Position numbers and translations under genes: made by a program. This document shows, one piece after another, positions 12,871-24,071 of a stretch of DNA of 64,000 bases. Source of the DNA: Archegozetes longisetosus (taxonomy: Eukaryota > Arthropoda > Arachnida > Sarcoptiformes > Trhypochthoniidae); the NCBI GenBank assembly GCA_018873245.2, contig JAEMBT020000009.1, positions 1,612,001-1,676,000 on the forward strand. Direction: 5' to 3'. The stretch's first letter is position 1, and the number at the start of each line of letters is the position of its first letter. The notes beneath the pieces were generated by a model, which was not told where the DNA came from, did no database searches, and saw only the letters and a list, made by a program, of their open reading frames with translations.

Positions 12871-13353
12871 TGCCTTCATTTAATTTAAGTTTGGGTAAGA
12901 TTTTGGTTATATTTATCTATTGATTTAAATATTTTAATAATAATTTATTCTTAGAAATTATTGGAATTTTGGTTTGTAACAAGTTTACGACTTATATCAA
13001 TAATTTTATATTGCTATTATTGACTTGCATTACAGCTCATGGGGTAAATTTTTTCAATTAAACTATTTAATTAATTTAATTCTTTTATTTAGTTACTTTT
13101 GTAGGATTATCATAGTCATGATAAAAAAGATAAAACTATGCACTCTGGTGATAATTACACCGATGATAAGTCTTACGAGGTAAGTTTTGAATTTAATTAT
13201 CGTTATTTGATATTCATTATATTAATTCCTATACTTACATTATCATCATTGTTATTATTATATCTTTATTGTAAAAAAAGAAAAGGAAATTATGTTATGC
13301 CAGACAGTTTTATTAATGAGAACTTTAATCAATTTTATCTTTTAAACTTGTAA
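12871..13353 (+). CDS. Small membrane protein, three exons
   Basis: Exons 12871-12895, 12955-13043 and 13105-13353 have GT-AG borders and agreeing phases (1, 0), giving about 120 residues. The first 36 residues end in a strongly hydrophobic run (FILLLLLTCITAHG) that can act as a signal peptide or anchor. A short His/Asp/Lys-rich segment follows (DYHSHDKKDKTMHSGDN). Next comes one transmembrane helix (about residues 76-97, LIFIILIPILTLSSLLLLYL), then a basic stop-transfer stretch CKKRKGN and a short tail. An AATAAA signal lies at 13401. The topology suggests a type I single-pass protein. I do not know the family. The small first exon is the least certain part. Confidence 0.5.
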
Positions 13354-13400
13354 AAATACTTACAGTTTAATAATTGCGCTGTTGTACGATTATATATAAA

Positions 13401-13406
13401 AATAAA
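13401..13406 (+). terminator. Polyadenylation signal
   Basis: AATAAA 47 bases after the stop of the small membrane protein gene supports a real transcript ending here. Confidence 0.4.
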
Positions 13407-13763
13407 ACGCTGAAACAACATTTAATAAACATTCATAGAATTTTCTAAACACCTAAAATTTTTCATAATAGTATATTGTAGCGCTATTACGATTTTTTAT
13501 CACCAAACGCAAGCGGCATTCCGTCTATAAACGTTTGGTGTATACTATCGGGAGCAATTCTCCTCAGAGGAGTAAATGACAAAACGCAACTGGACTAAAT
13601 TGCTTGGAGACACTTCTTATATGTACTTTTTAGAGCTGCATACATTCAGTATCAGCAAAGTTCAGTCTAGTTCAGAAAGTGAATGTCGCTGCAATGAGCA
13701 AGTAGCAGTTACAGGAAAAACTCATTACAACAAACACCAACTCTGCTTAAAAATATGATAATA

Positions 13764-15118
13764 TTAGGTCAGCCGGAAAATAACCGGAATATTAGAAATC
13801 ATAGACTTTAAAAGATATTTATTATATAATAATATAATTATACAATATATTCTCCCCCTGTCTGGGTGACTAAAACCCACCGCTCTGGGAGGTGTCGTAT
13901 TCCTGTAGCCTCATCTTTTAGATTTATTTCTTTAATAACTTCATCATAAGCAACTTTAAGTTCATTCTCATTGGCAAATCTCTTTCCTTTGCTAGGCTTC
14001 TTTATTCTAGCAATACCATCATAGTTGCAAGGATTCAAATCAGGGCTATAAGGGGATGTTTTAACACCTCCCATCGATGTCATTTGAAAAATTCTTGAAC
14101 TTTCTGATGTTTGTGTGGCTTAGCATTGTCATGTAAGATGAGTGGTCTCGCAATACGGTGTTTGTTTGTCTCTCGGTGCAATATTTCGGACAAAAATTAA
14201 GATAAACTTCAAAACTGACGTTTTTATTTTTTGGTAAAATTTGATAAGCTATGATCCGATTTTGATGAAACGCTACGATCATCATTACCTTCCAGTCACT
14301 CATTGTTGCCCTGACTTTGGTCGGCCTACGACAAAGAATAAAGCCACTCACATAATTTTTAGATTTCGAAAATTTAACTTTAAATAATTACGGTGTTTGT
14401 TAGGTAGGATTCATTGACGTGAACTCTTAGCATCTAATGGGTCATAGCTCTTCAGCCAAGTTTCATCGATTGCTATAATTCTTTCCAGAATATCAGGGTT
14501 ACTATTATATCTTTCAAGGTTCTCTGTAGAAATATGTACCCGAAACTCCTTTTGTTCGGGTTTTAATTCGTGTGGTACCCATCTTGAGGCTACCTTTCTT
14601 GCCCCTACCATGTTCAAAAGATCCTTTGTACTCGTGATACTAATACCTAATTCTTGGGCCAAATCTTCGGTCCTCCAGTAATTGCCCTCATTTAAAAGCT
14701 CCTTAAGTTTTTGTTCGTGTGTTATATCAGTCGAAGTACGAGGTCTTCCTGGGTGAGGGGCGTCCTCGCTGCTTAGGCGGCTTCTATCTTTAAATTGATT
14801 ATAAAAGTCATATACCTAACTTTTGCTTAATGCACTTCTCCGAGCTATTTTACCCAGCATCTTATAAACTTCAATAGCAGGAGTGTTAAATAGAACATGA
14901 CATTTAATAAATGCACGTTGTTCTTGATTTGTAACACTAGCTCGAAGTGGGTCCACTTTTGGACCATAAACAGAAATCGTATTCAAAAGCACGAGAAATA
15001 CAAGCGACCGCATCATTCACTTTCTTTTACTCTAATGCGCAATAATATAACATAAACATGTTTACAACTTTTATCAGTGACGTGATTAAAAAGTCCGATT
15101 AATTTCCGGCTGACCTAA
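13764..15118 (-). mobile_element. mariner element, copy 1
   Basis: Terminal inverted repeats begin TTAGGTCAGCCGGAAA on both ends and the element is flanked by TA (13762-13763 and 15119-15120), the target duplication of Tc1/mariner elements. Length is 1,355 bp, usual for mariner. The transposase lies on the minus strand and is broken. Ends and TSD are read directly; the family follows from the transposase motifs. Confidence 0.95.
13838..15016 (-). pseudogene. Dead mariner transposase, copy 1
   Basis: The frame is recovered in four pieces. It starts with an unusual hydrophobic leader (MMRSLVFLVLLNTISVYGPK), then two helix-turn-helix regions, HPGRPRTST linker, WVPHEL box, first catalytic Asp in IAIDETW, and second Asp in ILHDNAKPH. 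The usual third Asp (D34D spacing, in the SPDL.PCD box) is Asn here, NPCNYDG, with an Asp two residues later. Breaks: a TAG just after ALSKS, a TGA after VQEFFK, a frameshift at HPPYS, and disruption near the AKSSR segment. The same leader and the same Asn-x-Asp-Gly box occur in copy 2 at 22.1 kb, so they belong to the lineage and are not random decay. Confidence 0.9.
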
Positions 15119-16489
15119 TATAATAAGTAAGGCCTGAAAGTTATGGAATTTCCCACTTTTTTAAAATGACTTAAATAATGGGAGGTTTTGGATGTGAATT
15201 TATCATGAAAAACGAATGAAATAAGAATTATTTGATGTTTCAATAAATTTCATCTTTCACTGTTAGTGCTATTTACCCTGTTAAATTCCCAATTTCGATA
15301 CAATTCATAGAAGAGGCTTAAGCTTTTGATGATTAACGATTTTCTAATACCAAACAAACATGTTATCGAAACTTTTAAGCATAAAACCAGCTTTATTGTT
15401 AATGAGAACGAAACATTTATTATATATAGATTGTTATCTTCACTTTTAAGTCAACTTTATTTATCTGTCGTTTGACTTTAAAATTGATAAAATGTCACAA
15501 AAATTTTCAACTTTAATCAATTTAATTGTACGATTGAAAGGCTAAATGTAATTCATTATAATAAATTATTGGCTTTAAAGTTATTTTTGATAAATTTGAT
15601 AAAATAAATTATAAATTTTAGTCCTATTGTAACCGCAATGTTGTATAATTTTTAGTCCCATTTTCCAACCAAGAGTGCTCGTTTTTAGTACCATAACTTT
15701 CAGAACTTAATTATTATATAACTTTCTAATTAAGTTTACAGCTATTTCGCTAAATCTCATACTGATTATGCAATAAAGCAAAATAAACTGTAGTACTATT
15801 AATTCTTCTGAACTACTTTTTGGCACTCCCTTAATTTCTAGCCTTTAAGAATCCGTAATATTTTGAATATTTCTTTTCAATGAAAATATTCAGATTGCTT
15901 GTTCTAAATTGACTTAATGAAAGCAAAATAGATTCAATAATTAATAAAAATTTTGAATTACTTTTGTAACATCATTATGTTCTTCCCCTTTATGAAGCTT
16001 TGTCTGCAAGAGGAGTCTCTTTATCTTTAAATATCAAAAGAAGTCTTATCAACAGTGATAAAACCTAAAACAAAACTTGATATTAAAATATCAAGTCATT
16101 TTACTTCATGACTAATTGAATTTTTTAATCAGAGCCTTAAATTTGAGACTAAAACACCAAAACGTTTACATTAAGATATATAGTATATACATATGTAGGT
16201 TTTGATTTCAGTTAATTATTCAACTCTTATCTGATGTAAAAAATAATATAGAAATAAATCTTTGATAAGTCTTATCGGAAAGTTTTGATAGTTCAAAAAC
16301 AAGAATAATATAATGTGTAAATGATTTATATATTATATACCTCGCGATAAAAAAATTTGGAAAAACTAAGCGTACATTTTTTGATGAAAGTTACAATATT
16401 TTGACCTCAAACTTATCACAATAATACATTTGATTCTAATCATCACAACTAAAAAGAAATCACAATTTAATTCGGTCTCCCTCTGCAGC
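15119..16489. other. No recognised feature
   Basis: AT-rich sequence without coding frames, repeats or splice-consistent exons that I can support. Confidence 0.45.
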
Positions 16490-16678
16490 TATGCACTATT
16501 CGATGCGTTCTTTCTTACTTCTGTTCAATGACTCCTATACGTCTAATTATAAATTGTCCCATATTTGGTTTATTTTCGCGACCTAGAGTTGAAAATTTTT
16601 TGGTTCTTCTCTCTCAATAACATCCTTTATTATTCGCCATAAGTGTTGAATCGGGTTTAGGTCGGAAAAATTAATCCC
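16490..16678 (-). pseudogene. Tc1-like transposase C-terminal fragment
   Basis: Reading from 16678 downward the frame gives FSDLNPIQHLWRIIKDVIE, then KINQIWDNL and SLNRSKKERIE. This is the pattern around the last catalytic residue of Tc1-like transposases (PDLNPIE.LW..IK), with Gln where the catalytic Glu is expected and at least three internal stops. It is a different family from the mariners nearby. No ends were found; only the last quarter of the protein is left. Confidence 0.7.
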
Positions 16679-17463
16679 CAAAATATGCCATGGACTTCCG
16701 GATGTTTTTTACCGTAAGGTATATAAATAATTATTAGTGCAAACTTATTCATATCAAACTATATTTTAATCAAAATAAAAAAACTGATAAAGATATCAAA
16801 AGTTGTAGTAGTTCTAAATTCATATTAATCTGAATTTCCTTTCAATTTAAAAGTAGTTTTCAATCTTAAGAAATGTTAAACGTAAGGCTCTTCTTCAAAA
16901 AAAAAATTAAATCAGTGAATTCGAATGACTAAAGCTCTAAATACATTATATAAGTACTAATCTCTTAATAAGTCTTTTGATATTTTGAAATAGAGAAGAG
17001 GATCCTCTTGCAGTCAAAGCCTCACATCTAAAACTTAATCAATTCTTTTGTAAATATATATTATTGAAATAATAATATTGAGGATTCTATGAACAATTTT
17101 CTGACTATTTGTAATTCTTAAGCCTAGTAAAATTATTATCATTGAGAAATTTTTTATTTGTAGAAGAATAACGGTATAGTGTTATACATAAACAAATAGT
17201 TTAGACAATTTAATCTGAATCTATTGAGTATTTTATTTCTTTCAAAAATATCAATTTCTGCTTAAAATAAGTAGAAAATTCATTAGACTACCCAATGATT
17301 CGATAACTGACATAAAATTCAATTTATCTTAATATCCAACAAATGAATATTTATCAAATATTCACCTTCCACATCAATTATTCAACAATTATTTTGTAGT
17401 CTGTAGCAAAATAACTGTGTAGTTTAGTATGAACGAAAATATCTGTCGACAAATAGAAATGAG
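16679..17463. other. No recognised feature
   Basis: I looked on the minus strand here for a final transmembrane exon belonging to the receptor fragment at 17.5 kb. A short hydrophobic frame behind ATTCAG near 17.2 kb is possible but too weak to call. Confidence 0.35.
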
Positions 17464-17935
17464 TTATTTTTTACCACATGAAATTTTAATGAGATTTTTT
17501 ACCGCAGTTAAAGTTGTCTTTCTCAGAGCGGCGAAACCTCCGATAGTAAATCCAAACTTACATTCACGAGATATATTCTTAAACATCATCCACTCTTTAT
17601 ATTCTGAATCATTCAAATCTTCAGGATTGAAGCTATCCAAAAGTCCATATATTTTGTCAGATTCTTCGCCTACTAATCCGTTGATTAAACAGCTGATAAT
17701 CAATTTGACTGCAGATGTGATGCCATCGAAAGCAGCTATTTTCGACCCTTGTCCTAATTCGGGAATTTCATCAGACAACGCATATGCATAGATATTAAGC
17801 ATTACTGCAATTATCGTTTCGATTATGTCTAAAATTAAAATCCATGAAAGTGAATGATCCAATCGATTAATTGTGTTACGGTATAGGATGAACAAACGTC
17901 TACTTCTCTTAATTTGCCAAGAATTCTGAAATCTT
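17464..17935 (-). pseudogene. Gustatory-receptor-like C-terminal fragment
   Basis: After a TTTCAG acceptor the minus strand reads ILGKLREV, then shifts frame into RRLFILYRNTINRLDHSL. It continues with a transmembrane helix (WILILDIIETIIAVMLNIYA), a second hydrophobic region (KLIISCLINGLV), the segment GEESDKIYGLLDS, and finally FGFTIGGFAALRKTTL. This order matches the C-terminal half of arthropod gustatory receptors, where a GGF..L.KTTL motif precedes the last helix. The last helix is absent: the frame ends in a stop at 17464, though a GTAAAA donor after LTA could lead to a lost exon. The start repeats the end of the fragment at 18.45 kb, so this is probably a second, partial copy. Confidence 0.6.
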
Positions 17936-18185
17936 CTTGGATCTGATATCGATTTATTATCTGATTTTATGAGAACAATTTTAAATACGACATAATTAAA
18001 ACTTGAAATAGACTTATTATCTAATGGAGTACTGATGAAATCATTTTAAAACTCTGAAACTTAAAGTTGAAAAATGAATAATCAGATTAATATTTATTTA
18101 TTTCATTTAATGAATTATGACTTAGAAATAATCATTTAACAGCACGCGCTTCTGCAATAAAGTCTTGCACTTTTTGATCTCTTAC

Positions 18186-18217
18186 TTGATTTGATTTGAT
18201 TTGATTTGATTTGATTT
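18186..18217. repeat. (GATTT)n microsatellite
   Basis: About six tandem copies of a 5-bp unit lie between the two receptor fragments. The minus strand beside it (around 18130-18180) reads RDQKVQDFIAEARAVK before a stop, which could be a small terminal exon but has no other support. Confidence 0.85.
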
Positions 18218-18452
18218 ATAGTTAAACTGACAATATATTAAAATGAAATTCAGTCATCAAATTTTGAGTTTTTATCAGTTAGTCAGTATTTTCGTAACCT
18301 CTACAAGGTTTTAAATTGTCAACATATAGTAAATCCAGTTTGAAACTGAATTTCAAGTAAAGCACATACGGTATACAATTGAAAATTGACTACAATATTA
18401 TACCCAGAGACCTCTAGAAAAATGAGATATTTGAACAATGAAAAAAATTAAA

Positions 18453-19070
18453 CTATTTACTTGTATGTTTTCCAAACAGAGAATGTTTCACTTCTCTCAA
18501 TTTGCCAAGTAAATAAATAGAAATAATCCAAGTTTGAAACATAACCGCCCAAACAGCTACGAAACCAAAGGTCTTATATATTGAAAGCCCGACGACAAAT
18601 ATGATGCCAAAATTTTGAATCACATTTGTTGAAAAAATCCCAAAAATAACAGCTCCTGAAGGCAAACTAATATGAAAAATCCATATAAGGAATAATATAA
18701 TCTGGTTTTTGTTGACTTCCACTCTGTAAAATACTTGGAATAATTTGATACCATTTTTGTTCAAATACAGGAGGTTGGCTGAAATGAGAAGTGATCTCAA
18801 AAATTGCGTAAAAATAAGTATAATATATAGTACTAATCTCGAATCATAGATTCTAAGCATTAATGGCTTGGTTGAAAGTACAATAATGCCGTAAACGTTA
18901 AGGGTTGTCATGAATATTGTGATCAAATATCCTAAACTTTTGTAAACCTTATTGATATAAAGTTTTTCTTTCGAATCGATAGCTATTCCACCAAAAGTAA
19001 TGCCAAAAGTGCGATATAACCAAATGTAAATCTTTACAATTGTAGCAACTTTCGCATAGAATAATTCCAT
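18453..19070 (-). CDS. Gustatory-receptor-like N-terminal fragment
   Basis: A 205-residue open frame starts at an ATG (19070, MELFYAKVATIVKIYIWLYR). It contains about five hydrophobic helices, for example LGYLITIFMTTLNVYGIIVL, LVLYIILIFTQFLRSLLIS, NQIILFLIWIFHISLPSG and FGIIFVVGLSIYKTFGFVAV. It ends LLGKLREVKHSLFGKHTSK before a TAG. Arthropod gustatory receptors have seven helices, an intracellular N terminus and low sequence identity; the sixth and seventh helices are missing here. A GTAAAT donor near the end (phase 1) has no partner of matching phase in the 17.9 kb block. The protein would sit in sensory-neuron membranes. Family assignment rests on topology plus the neighbouring C-terminal motif. 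Confidence 0.55.
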   Translation of the reverse strand: MELFYAKVATIVKIYIWLYRTFGITFGGIAIDSKEKLYINKVYKSLGYLITIFMTTLNVYGIIVLSTKPLMLRIYDSRLVLYIILIFTQFLRSLLISANLLYLNKNGIKLFQVFYRVEVNKNQIILFLIWIFHISLPSGAVIFGIFSTNVIQNFGIIFVVGLSIYKTFGFVAVWAVMFQTWIISIYLLGKLREVKHSLFGKHTSK

Positions 19071-21981
19071 GATTTTTCTTAATATTTAATTTTATATTAA
19101 CATTTATTTTTATTAATATTTAATAGTAATATTTTTTACTTAAAAGTGCTAAACTATAACCTTGAGAAAGTTTTCTGCGACACGAACTTATTTTCAAGTT
19201 CTAATTCTGTGACATTTGTCTTAACAAAATTAGTCGAAATTATATATCTTATACTTCGTTAGTTAATAGATATTTTGCTGAAAAATCTTGTGAATAAATT
19301 TTTAGATAAAGCTAATATTTTTATGCATGAAATTTATTTTAGAGATGTCAATAAGATTCCAACAGGACAGGACGTGGTCGGGATTCGGCTAGACTATAAA
19401 AGATTGAATGAGACGGTATTTTATAATAAAAATGTCGGAATGGGGCGGGATTTGGAAATTTATATAGTAAAATCCTGCAATTATAAACATTTGTATTTTA
19501 TATTATTTGATATAGCTACAAAGATAATTTCAGTGTTTGTACCAATTATTTTTGCAAATTCCGAAACCAATCTTTCAAGTGAGTAAAAGTTTAATTATGC
19601 CAATTTAGTTCTATCTGACAAAAGATCAAGATTAGATCCAGAAAAGGTCAACAAAATAGTTATGAGATAAAACACTAATTTGACTTAATTATCTGTTTTA
19701 TTTATTATGTTAAAGTTTAACTGTACTTTTTGCATAATTTCATTATTTATACTAATAAATTGATTTCTACTATACTGAATCTATAATTAGTAATTCCTGG
19801 ACTAAGGGACGGGTCGAGACTATAGGATGAAAATAATGGGACAGGACGAAGTTCAAAATTTGAAATTTTTGATACCTCTAGTCTGTATCATCATGAGTCT
19901 TTATGCATGAAAAGCCAATGATAACCTCTATTTCCATTAAGCTTATTACTTAAATTTATTGATTATATTTTGTACAAGATATTAGGAATATTCACTTATA
20001 CTATAAATCATTTTATATTTGTAATGTTGATCAAATATTATTTTTTTCGAATTGTATTCATGGAAACAATGTAATATATAAAATACAAAAAATAATTTAC
20101 ACTTAAAATACAGGTAATAGGGACTCGATAAGGGCAGGCACTTTTATTGATTGATCCTAGCAGTACTGGGATAGAGAAGTCTAATGATGTATCTACATGC
20201 CATGTTTTATCAACAAATTACGTGAAAACTTTGATATTTTAATAATCATTATGTACCCAGGCACCCACCCGACCACCCCAGACACCCACTCTCCATTCAT
20301 CCTTCTCTCAAAGTACCTATTGGCGACTCGTTTAATCTAACCACCACGAACCCGATCTAACCTAAGCTGAAGATAGAGTCAGATCGCTTCACTCGGAGCT
20401 CTTCACGTTCCTCGCTTCGCGACCTGACGCAATTTTCACTTAGGTTAAATCACGCACGTGGATACTAAATCATTTTATAGAGAATTATTTTATAGCGCGT
20501 TTCGGAGGGAATACCTAGCGATAGAACTATTTTTGAGTTTTAAATATTTATTTTTACGTAATTTATGGATAGAATATGGGCATGTAATATATCATTCGGC
20601 ACAATCAATATAGCACATTGAGTACTATTAGGATCAATCATCAATAGTATCTGCCCTTATTGAGTCCCATCTACCATACATTTCAAAATTAGACAAAAAC
20701 AAATTGAAACACAATATGCAGTTAACGATCAATAAGAAGATATAATACCGATATTTTGACTTCTTAAGCAAAATGTTCTGATACAAAAAATTCTGATGTG
20801 GTAGAACATATTCGGTATGACATTCGGTAGGCTTCATCACAAAGCAGAGAATGTATCGTACATTAATTTTTGTAACTCTATATCTTAGTGAGTAAAACTC
20901 AGATGAAATAGTTCGTGTAGAGCTTTAATATACTAAAAAACTTGTAGGCTGACTGAAATCAAAGACTTCAATGTCAAATCTTGACTTATATGAGCTTTAT
21001 GTCTATCATAGATTCCCAATAGACCCGATTGAGAATCAGGCTTAAAGTTTATCGTTGTCCCTAAAATTATTCAGAATCTTTTGTGTTTCACTTGCAATCT
21101 GATGAGCTATATATATTTCAAAATTGCAAAAAATTCAAGTACTCTTAATGAATAGTATAGGATTTTTTGAATAATTGAAAAATACTTTACAAAGTAATAT
21201 ATGAAAATTAATATAAAACCACACTACTTGAAATATATTTAAACTTGAAAAATAATTTCAGAAAATAACATTGTTTATAATTTTAGTTGTCCATGTTAGG
21301 ATTAAATCTACCTCTATTACTACTTTTTAGCGCAAACTAAATTTTAAACGCGTATTTCAAGTGCATTACCATTTATTAGCTCAAATAAGCCTGTATTATA
21401 ACACTTGAAATCCGAATATTCGGTAAAACAGAGTTAAATGCATATAACTAATCAGCATATTCTAGTTGAACTTGAGCAAATATAGATGGGCAGATATTCA
21501 ATCAAAACATGAAAAGAATGTAACTCGGCAACATGAGTTAATCAAGCCAACGCTTAATATAATAAGAGGTTACTTCGATAGACCGACTATACTCGACTTA
21601 ATACATTGAATTTCGTTTTTACTTTTATTCAAGCATTGGCTCACTCTCAAGTTCATATTTCCAATTTCTTTAACATAAAAGACTATTATCTTGAAATAAT
21701 AGATGAAAGTGATTTTAAATCTAAACTAATGATAACAAATTTTTCAGCTTTATTCTGGCTGTAACATGGATATTAAGTTAAGATTCGACCTATCAAGTCG
21801 AATAAAGCCTAAGTTTCGAGATGATTTCTTACCACATCAAATATAGGCTGAATCTATTTCTATTGTTGAGAAGAGTTCAATGAATGTATATGTTATCTCC
21901 TTAATATCCTAAGAACGTGCACGTTCATATTTTTCCAAGTTTAACTCATTTTTTATATTTCACAATACTATCAGTAAAATA
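19071..21981. other. Intergenic with a GC-richer patch at 20.26-20.48 kb
   Basis: The frame at 19275-19586 includes GGGACAGGACG-like simple sequence that recurs at 19.80-19.85 kb, so I do not accept it as a gene. The patch 20260-20480 is markedly richer in G+C and, on the minus strand, holds GGGTTCGTGGTGG, loosely like an RNA polymerase III B box. It could be a degraded SINE, but no A box at the right distance is clear. Confidence 0.3.
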
Positions 21982-23351
21982 CTGGGTCGGACTAAAATTT
22001 TTTGGACTCTTATATCTTAACCTTGAAAGATAATGGTTAGCTGTAAACACTTGATTCTTAATCAGTATTGTTTACCAGTCTGAACTATGTGGTCGCATAT
22101 AAATTTGCGCTTTATTTTAATACTTATTTTCATTGATAAAATTTTTTGTCCAAACATGGATCCGATTCGGGTCTCAATTACACGTGAAGAACAGTGGGCT
22201 TTTATCAAGCTACACTACTTATTAGAATATACAGCTGCTGAAATTCACCGCATGTTGGATAAAGCAGCTCGATCATTAGCCCTTTCCAGATCAGACGTGT
22301 ATAATATTTATAACCAATTTCGAGACGGAGAGCGTAAAGCCTGTGAACAGATATTGGATGCAGGGAGACCTCGAACTACGACTGATGAGGAAACCGCAGA
22401 AAAATTGAGAAAGCTTTTATTGGACGATAGAAATTGGAGTACATTAGATTATGCCGATTATTTAAATATAAGTCCCTCGAGTGTGAAATGTATTCTGAGA
22501 GAATTACATGCACGAAAGGTTTGTACTAGATGGGTACCTCACAGTCTTAACCCCGTTCAGAAACAACTGAGAGTAGAAATATCACAAGAGCATCTTAATG
22601 AACATTCGAAGGATCCCACATTTCTGGAAAGGATCATCGCTATTGATGAAACATATGTAAAAAGCTATGACCCGAAAGATATCAAATCAGCTAAAGAATG
22701 GCGCCTCCCAGATCAAGAACCATAATTATCTTTTGAAAAATATGTGTCAATTTCAAAATGTGCCAGCGGCTTTGTTTTACATTCCAGGCCAGTGAAAGTT
22801 AGAGCATCAATAGGAGATTAGAAGACGGTTCTAATTGCAGCGTTTCACAAAGATAGGGTTCTTGCATGGCAATTTCTGCCAAGAAATGAAATGGTCAATT
22901 CTGTCAAATATCTTGAATTTCTAGAAAATCGGCTGTACCCAGAGATCAGACGAGTACGGATTCACCGACCACTCATCCTCCACGATAATACTTCCCCCTA
23001 CAAACAGCCTGCAATCAAGGATTTCTTTAATCGATAACGTTGGAGGATCTTAAGACACCCCCCGTACAGCCCGGATTTAAGTCCCCCGAATATTGATGGG
23101 TTCACTAAAATAAAGCAGCCTCATAAAGGTATCAGATATCAGAATGAGACTGAGCTCATACGTGCTTTTGAGGGAACTATAAATGAAATAAATACAAAAA
23201 ACTCATTTAAAGGAATAAGACGCCTCCCTTGCCGCTGGGAGGCTGTCATCCAGGATGATGGAGAATATATTAAATAAAAATAAAATCATATCTAAAATAT
23301 CATTTGTAATATATGTTTTATGAGAGTCCAAAAAATTTTAGTCCAACCTAG
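21982..23351 (+). mobile_element. mariner element, copy 2
   Basis: Terminal inverted repeats (CTGGGTCGGACTAAAATTTT left, CTAGGTTGGACTAAAATTTT right) are flanked by TA at 21980-21981 and 23352-23353. Length 1,370 bp. The TIRs differ from those of copy 1 at 13.8 kb although the transposases are related, so they are two subfamilies. Confidence 0.95.
22087..23277 (+). pseudogene. Dead mariner transposase, copy 2
   Basis: The first 212 residues are open: a hydrophobic leader (NLRFILILIFIDKIFCPN), MDPIRVSITREEQWAFIK, helix-turn-helix regions, DAGRPRTTTD, TRWVPHSL, and IAIDETYVKSYDP with the first catalytic Asp. The frame then shifts, reads FVLHSRPVKVRAS, hits TAG where copy 1 has Trp (SDWK), continues to LILHDNTSPY (second Asp) and a TAA after FFNR, then HPPYSPDLSPPNIDGF and stops normally at 23277. 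As in copy 1, the D34D third Asp is Asn, with Asp two residues on. At least one frameshift and two nonsense changes make it inactive. Confidence 0.9.
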
Positions 23352-24071
23352 TATTATACGATATTCGTTTGAATGATAGAACTTTTAGTAGTACTTCAAA
23401 AATTACATAATATGAGTGAATTTGTAGATTGGGTTAATTTTAAAAGTAATTTTAAAATTGAAAAATATTTTCAAACTCAAATCTCGAAATATGATTAAAA
23501 TAAACTAGAGCCTCCAAGTTTCAAGATAACGTCAATAAAATCGTTAAAGAGTATGATCCCTAAATATTCGTTCATGTAAATAATCAAAATTTCAGAGTAT
23601 AAGGTTGGAAAGAAAGTCTTTGCGTATTTTAAACATGTCTAATCAACATTATTTTTGTGAAGAATGGTTATGTTTACAAATAAATTTCAGTTGCATTTTC
23701 GTACACGTATTATTTGTCTACAATTTTCTTTTGGAATTAATTTTGATATCTATTGATAATCAGTTCTTAAGCCATATCTTCAGATAAACTCCACATAAGG
23801 CATTGCATGCATTACTTCTGACCAACCCCCGATGGGAATGGCCGACCCCGCCTAGTAATATATCATTGGACTTGGGATATCAGACTAAGAATTTTGATAC
23901 CTCACTTAACTAACTATCACAAGTAGTTCTCGAGATATCCATCTTTGTTTGGTTTAGTACCTTGTAATGGATAACATGATTTTCTCGAATCGTTATCCAA
24001 ACAAGCCGGATATAAACTAAGGGAGAATTGAATATATGGAGGAGTAGGAGCAACAAACAAAACTATATGCT
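23352..24071. other. No recognised feature
   Basis: A short GC-richer segment lies near 23.82-23.86 kb; no genes or repeats can be supported. Confidence 0.4.

Noticed and set aside
19275..19586. 103-codon frame with GQDVVGIRLDYKR
   Set aside because: Begins at TTG, and its GC-richer part consists of GGGACAGGAC-like words that recur as simple sequence at 19.8 kb.
20260..20480. Possible tRNA-derived SINE
   Set aside because: Only a loose B-box-like word is present; no properly spaced A box, no poly-A tail and no target duplication.
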